This document shows positions 7,613-9,191 of a stretch of DNA of 9,191 nt, one piece after another (position 1 is the first letter of the stretch; each line of letters begins with the position of its first letter). Source of the stretch: Candidatus Nanohaloarchaea archaeon. GTDB taxonomy: Archaea; EX4484-52; GLR71. The position numbers and the translations under genes were made by a program. The notes beneath the pieces are model-generated. The model was not told where the DNA came from, ran no database searches, and saw only the letters and a program-made list of their open reading frames with translations. The stretch lies in the NCBI GenBank assembly GCA_030636885.1, contig DAOVVY010000022.1, positions 1 to 9,191 of the forward strand. Direction: 5' to 3'.

Positions 7613-7685
7613 GGGTCGTTCAACTGAGCGAGTCACCTGAGCGCAAGCGAATGGTGGCTTAAATGATCGACCTTTTTTAAGGTCG
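7613..7685 (+). ncRNA. Structured RNA candidate / tRNA leader of unknown function
   Basis: The 73 bases between the predicted transcription start and the tRNA fold compactly on paper. The outer stem pairs GGTCG (7614-7618) with CGACC (7668-7672) and continues, after a T-T mismatch, with TCA (7620-7622) and TGA (7664-7666). The inner stem pairs AGTCACC (7631-7637) with GGTGGCT (7653-7659). Its tip holds two consecutive G-A pairs (7639-7640 with 7649-7650), two G-C pairs and a GCAA loop (7643-7646). CTGAGCG occurs twice (7624-7630 and 7637-7643). The same CGACC can instead pair with GGTCG at 7681-7685 in a 7-bp hairpin with a T4 loop. I recognise no known RNA class. It could be an independent small RNA, or simply the 5' leader of the tRNA. 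Confidence 0.35.
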
Positions 7686-7726
7686 TGCCGAAGTGGCTCA
7701 GCCTGGTTTAGAGCGCTAGACTCATA

Positions 7727-7780
7727 TGTGTATGAGTAATGACTGTCGCAAGATGGAATGATATTTAAAAGCGCTGAGAA
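7727..7780 (+). other. tRNA-Met intron 1 (54 nt), anticodon loop position 37/38
   Basis: A canonical BHB motif marks it. CTCA (7721-7724) pairs with TGAG (7775-7778) as the 4-bp centre, flanked by 3-base bulges TAT (7725-7727) and AAA (7779-7781). The outer helix is the anticodon stem. The inner helix GTGT/GCGC (7728-7731, 7771-7774) has two G-U pairs. Cutting after the second base of each bulge gives the loop CTCATAA. Confidence 0.85.
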
Positions 7781-7802
7781 ATCTAGAGGTCGTGGGTCCG
7801 AA

Positions 7803-7835
7803 TGCAATGGTTGTAATATTTACCATAGCTGGAAA
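7803..7835 (+). other. tRNA-Met intron 2 (33 nt), T-loop position 59/60
   Basis: A second BHB motif lies in the T-loop. TCCG (7797-7800) pairs with TGGA (7830-7833), with the last pair G-U, and is flanked by two identical 3-base bulges AAT (7801-7803 and 7834-7836). The outer helix is the T-stem. The intron continues with GC/GC, an A-A mismatch and ATGGT/ACCAT (7807-7811, 7820-7825 region). Because the bulges are identical, cutting after base 1 or base 2 of each gives the same product. Confidence 0.8.
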
Positions 7836-7869
7836 TCCCACCTTCGGCATTATACAAGTTGTTCCATTT

Positions 7870-7894
7870 CCACCGGCTTATAAAAAGTCGGTGG
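7870..7894 (+). promoter_or_regulatory. Hairpin covering the integrase ribosome binding site
   Basis: CCACCGGCTT (7870-7879) pairs with AAGTCGGTGG (7885-7894) in a 10-bp stem with one G-U pair and a 5-base loop. The GGTGG at 7890-7894 lies 5 bases before the ATG at 7900 and is the best ribosome binding site, so folding would hide it. The loop also reads TATAAA (7879-7884). As DNA, the same symmetry could be a repressor site over a TATA box, which would start a leaderless mRNA near the second ATG at 7909. Confidence 0.5.
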
Positions 7895-7899
7895 TTTAA

Positions 7900-9150
7900 A
7901 TGGGATATATGAGTTCTAAGGAAGATTCGCTGTACCATATACAGCATGTAGTAAAAAAAAGGCTTGATAGCATCAGCAATAACAAAACAATATCTGACAA
8001 CAATAAAAAGTTGATAGATGGTTTTATTCAGACATGCACAGCTAAAGGTCTATCGGGTCATCGGCTACTTTTTTATTTAAGCAGGCTTACTAAGATACTT
8101 GAATTCAATGGCAAAGATATGGATCAATGGAACCGTGATGATGTTGAAAAAGTCATGGCACGGGTCGAATCAAGCGGTTACAAGGCATGGACACGAGAAA
8201 ACTTCAAGGTTACACTTAAGATTTTCTTTAAATGGTATTATAAGGTCGAAAATGGCGACCCTTTACCAACACTTGTAAGGTGGCTGACCAATCAATCACC
8301 ACCAAATAAACTGGTTCGAGATGACCTACTGACGCCCGAAGAAGTTAAAAAGATGATGGATTGCACAAATAATTTAATGTGGAAAGCTTTGTTAGCCACT
8401 CTTTTTGAGTCTGGGACGAGAGCAGGAGAATTAAGGGCTATGAAACTCCGTGATATAAAATTTACTGAGACTGAGGTACAGATACAGATAACGGGAGGGA
8501 AGATGGCAAAGAAGATGCGTGATAGGTTTGTGTTTTTATATCAAAGTTATGACATCTTGAGATCATGGATAGATAATCATCCATTTAAAAATGACCCCAA
8601 TCATTATGTCTGGATAAATACTAGTGCCAAGAATCATGGCGAGGTACTTCAGCATAGGCATTTGGATATAACATTGAAAAGGTTGGCAGTCAATGCAGGC
8701 TTAAATAAGCGTGTTTTTGCTCATTTATTCAGGCATAGTCGTGCATATATATGGCATAGGGATTTAGGTCAGGCAGTAGCTCAAAAGGCTTTAGGGCATG
8801 CTCCTGACAGTGACATGAGTAGAACCTATCAACATTTTACATCAGATAATGTTCGTGATGCATTGAGGAAACAGCACGGTCTTAAGAAGAAAGAAGAATT
8901 AACACCTGAAGATTTTGTCTGTGGGAGATGCAAACATCCGAATGGTATCGGTTCTACCTCCTGTTCGGTATGTGGTCTTCCATTATCACAGCTAGCGGCA
9001 GCAAAGATTAAAAAGGAAGAAGAAAAGAAAAAGGATACATATGAGAAACTTGAAAAGTTGGCTAACATGATTGAAAACTCACCCGAATTGATGAAGATTA
9101 TATCCAGTGATGAGTGGCAAGATAAACAAGCCAAAAAACTAAAAAGTTAA
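7900..9150 (+). CDS. Tyrosine recombinase / integrase with C-terminal zinc ribbon
   Basis: Predicted site-specific recombinase. Residues about 30-125 form the SAM-like, core-binding N-terminal domain. Residues about 140-325 are the catalytic domain with the full set: R174 (SGTRAGEL), K201 (TGGK), H275 and R278 (AHLFRHS), H300 (LGH) and the nucleophile Y310 (SRTYQHF). After it comes a four-cysteine zinc ribbon, C341/C344 and C355/C358 (CxxC, 10 residues, CxxC). A lysine- and glutamate-rich helix follows (about 368-395) and may form a coiled coil. At 416 aa it is longer than XerA-type recombinases of about 280-300 aa. The gene starts 50 bases after tRNA-Met and reads away from it, as integrases of integrated elements often do. 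M1 (7900) has a ribosome binding site; M4 (7909) would fit a leaderless mRNA. No frameshift or stop is seen, so it looks functional. Confidence 0.9.
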   Translation: MGYMSSKEDSLYHIQHVVKKRLDSISNNKTISDNNKKLIDGFIQTCTAKGLSGHRLLFYLSRLTKILEFNGKDMDQWNRDDVEKVMARVESSGYKAWTRENFKVTLKIFFKWYYKVENGDPLPTLVRWLTNQSPPNKLVRDDLLTPEEVKKMMDCTNNLMWKALLATLFESGTRAGELRAMKLRDIKFTETEVQIQITGGKMAKKMRDRFVFLYQSYDILRSWIDNHPFKNDPNHYVWINTSAKNHGEVLQHRHLDITLKRLAVNAGLNKRVFAHLFRHSRAYIWHRDLGQAVAQKALGHAPDSDMSRTYQHFTSDNVRDALRKQHGLKKKEELTPEDFVCGRCKHPNGIGSTSCSVCGLPLSQLAAAKIKKEEEKKKDTYEKLEKLANMIENSPELMKIISSDEWQDKQAKKLKS

Positions 9151-9158
9151 ATCATATT

Positions 9159-9176
9159 CTTTTATTCTTTTTTTTT
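9159..9176 (+). terminator. T-rich terminator candidate after the integrase
   Basis: A T-rich stretch ending in nine consecutive T (9168-9176) follows the TAA at 9148-9150. It is a typical archaeal termination signal. The remaining bases to the end of the window show nothing else. Confidence 0.5.
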
Positions 9177-9191
9177 GATATATGTGTGATA

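Larger units (their letters stand above)
7687..7849 (+). tRNA. tRNA-Met(CAU), elongator type, with two BHB introns
   Basis: The acceptor stem is GCCGAAG (7687-7693) with CTTCGGC (7842-7848), followed by discriminator A7849; CCA is not encoded. The D-stem is GCTC/GAGC (7696-7699, 7711-7714) around an 11-base loop. The anticodon stem is CTAGA/TCTAG (7716-7720, 7782-7786), with anticodon CAT at 7723-7725. The variable loop is AGGTC and the T-stem is GTGGG/CCCAC (7792-7796, 7837-7841). Removing 7727-7780 and 7803-7835 leaves a 76-base tRNA of normal shape. Its core closely resembles archaeal elongator tRNA-Met, and the acceptor end does not look like an initiator. Two oddities are one extra T in the D-loop and a C where the T-loop normally has U55. 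Confidence 0.92.

Noticed and set aside
7613..7685. Leader RNA as an H/ACA or C/D guide RNA, or a kink-turn
   Set aside because: There is no ACA/ANA box about 14 bases after the inner stem, and no RTGATGA box with a CTGA in the right order. The tandem G-A pairs are not next to a 3-base bulge on one strand, as a standard kink-turn requires.
7601..7807. 68-codon - strand frame across the leader and tRNA
   Set aside because: It runs antisense through the tRNA exons and intron, has no promoter or ribosome binding site, and is explained by the RNA gene.
7900..9150. Integrase as the housekeeping XerA chromosome-dimer resolvase
   Set aside because: The protein is over 100 residues longer, carries a zinc ribbon, and sits beside a tRNA. 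An element integrase or a solitary descendant is more likely, although this is not proven.
1..9191. CRISPR array, insertion sequence or long repeat
   Set aside because: I saw no regularly spaced repeats, no transposase, and no long terminal inverted repeats. The only repeats seen are short ones around the tRNA locus.

Overview
The window looks like chromosomal DNA of an AT-rich archaeon. Four things point that way: TATA-like boxes lie about 25 bases upstream of start codons, giving several apparently leaderless genes; termination signals are plain T-runs; the elongator tRNA-Met is archaeal in type and split by two introns with bulge-helix-bulge (BHB) splice motifs; and the genes are archaeal in type (GT3-like glycogen synthase, mannosyl-3-phosphoglycerate phosphatase family). 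The exact lineage cannot be fixed from the sequence alone. Introns at unusual tRNA positions occur in Thermoproteales and in some DPANN groups such as Micrarchaeota, so an uncultivated lineage is possible.

Layout: bases 1-109 hold the 3' end of an unidentified + strand gene. It converges on a 686-aa glycogen-debranching-type amylo-alpha-1,6-glucosidase on the - strand (127-2187). That gene is divergent from a 613-aa GT3-type glycogen synthase (2273-4114), and one TATA-like element between them may serve both. The synthase is followed 21 bases later by a small unknown protein (4136-4456). Next come a 76-aa protein with a C-terminal membrane anchor (4527-4757) and a HAD phosphatase of the mannosyl-3-phosphoglycerate phosphatase family (4789-5625). 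The phosphatase overlaps, tail to tail, a cytoplasmic GH15 glucoamylase-like enzyme on the - strand (5617-6804). A metallo-beta-lactamase-fold hydrolase of the UPF0173 type follows (6920-7564).

The last third is different. A TATA box (7582-7593) is followed by a compact structured RNA candidate (7613-7685), then tRNA-Met(CAU) (7687-7849). The tRNA has a 54-nt intron at 37/38 and a 33-nt intron inside the T-loop at 59/60. Fifty bases further on starts a complete tyrosine recombinase (7900 or 7909 to 9150) with a C-terminal four-cysteine zinc ribbon. A 10-bp hairpin covers its likely ribosome binding site. A recombinase directly at the 3' end of a tRNA gene is the usual sign of an integrated element, but the far end lies outside the window.

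How the genes work together: the synthase would build an alpha-1,4-glucan from a nucleotide sugar, and the debranching enzyme and GH15 enzyme would take branched glucan back to glucose. The phosphatase would make mannosyl- or glucosyl-glycerate. This suggests a carbon-storage and compatible-solute island. No branching enzyme, phosphorylase or phosphoglycerate glycosyltransferase is present here. The most unusual part is the tRNA-Met locus: a T-loop intron, a C at position 55, a structured leader and an adjacent integrase.
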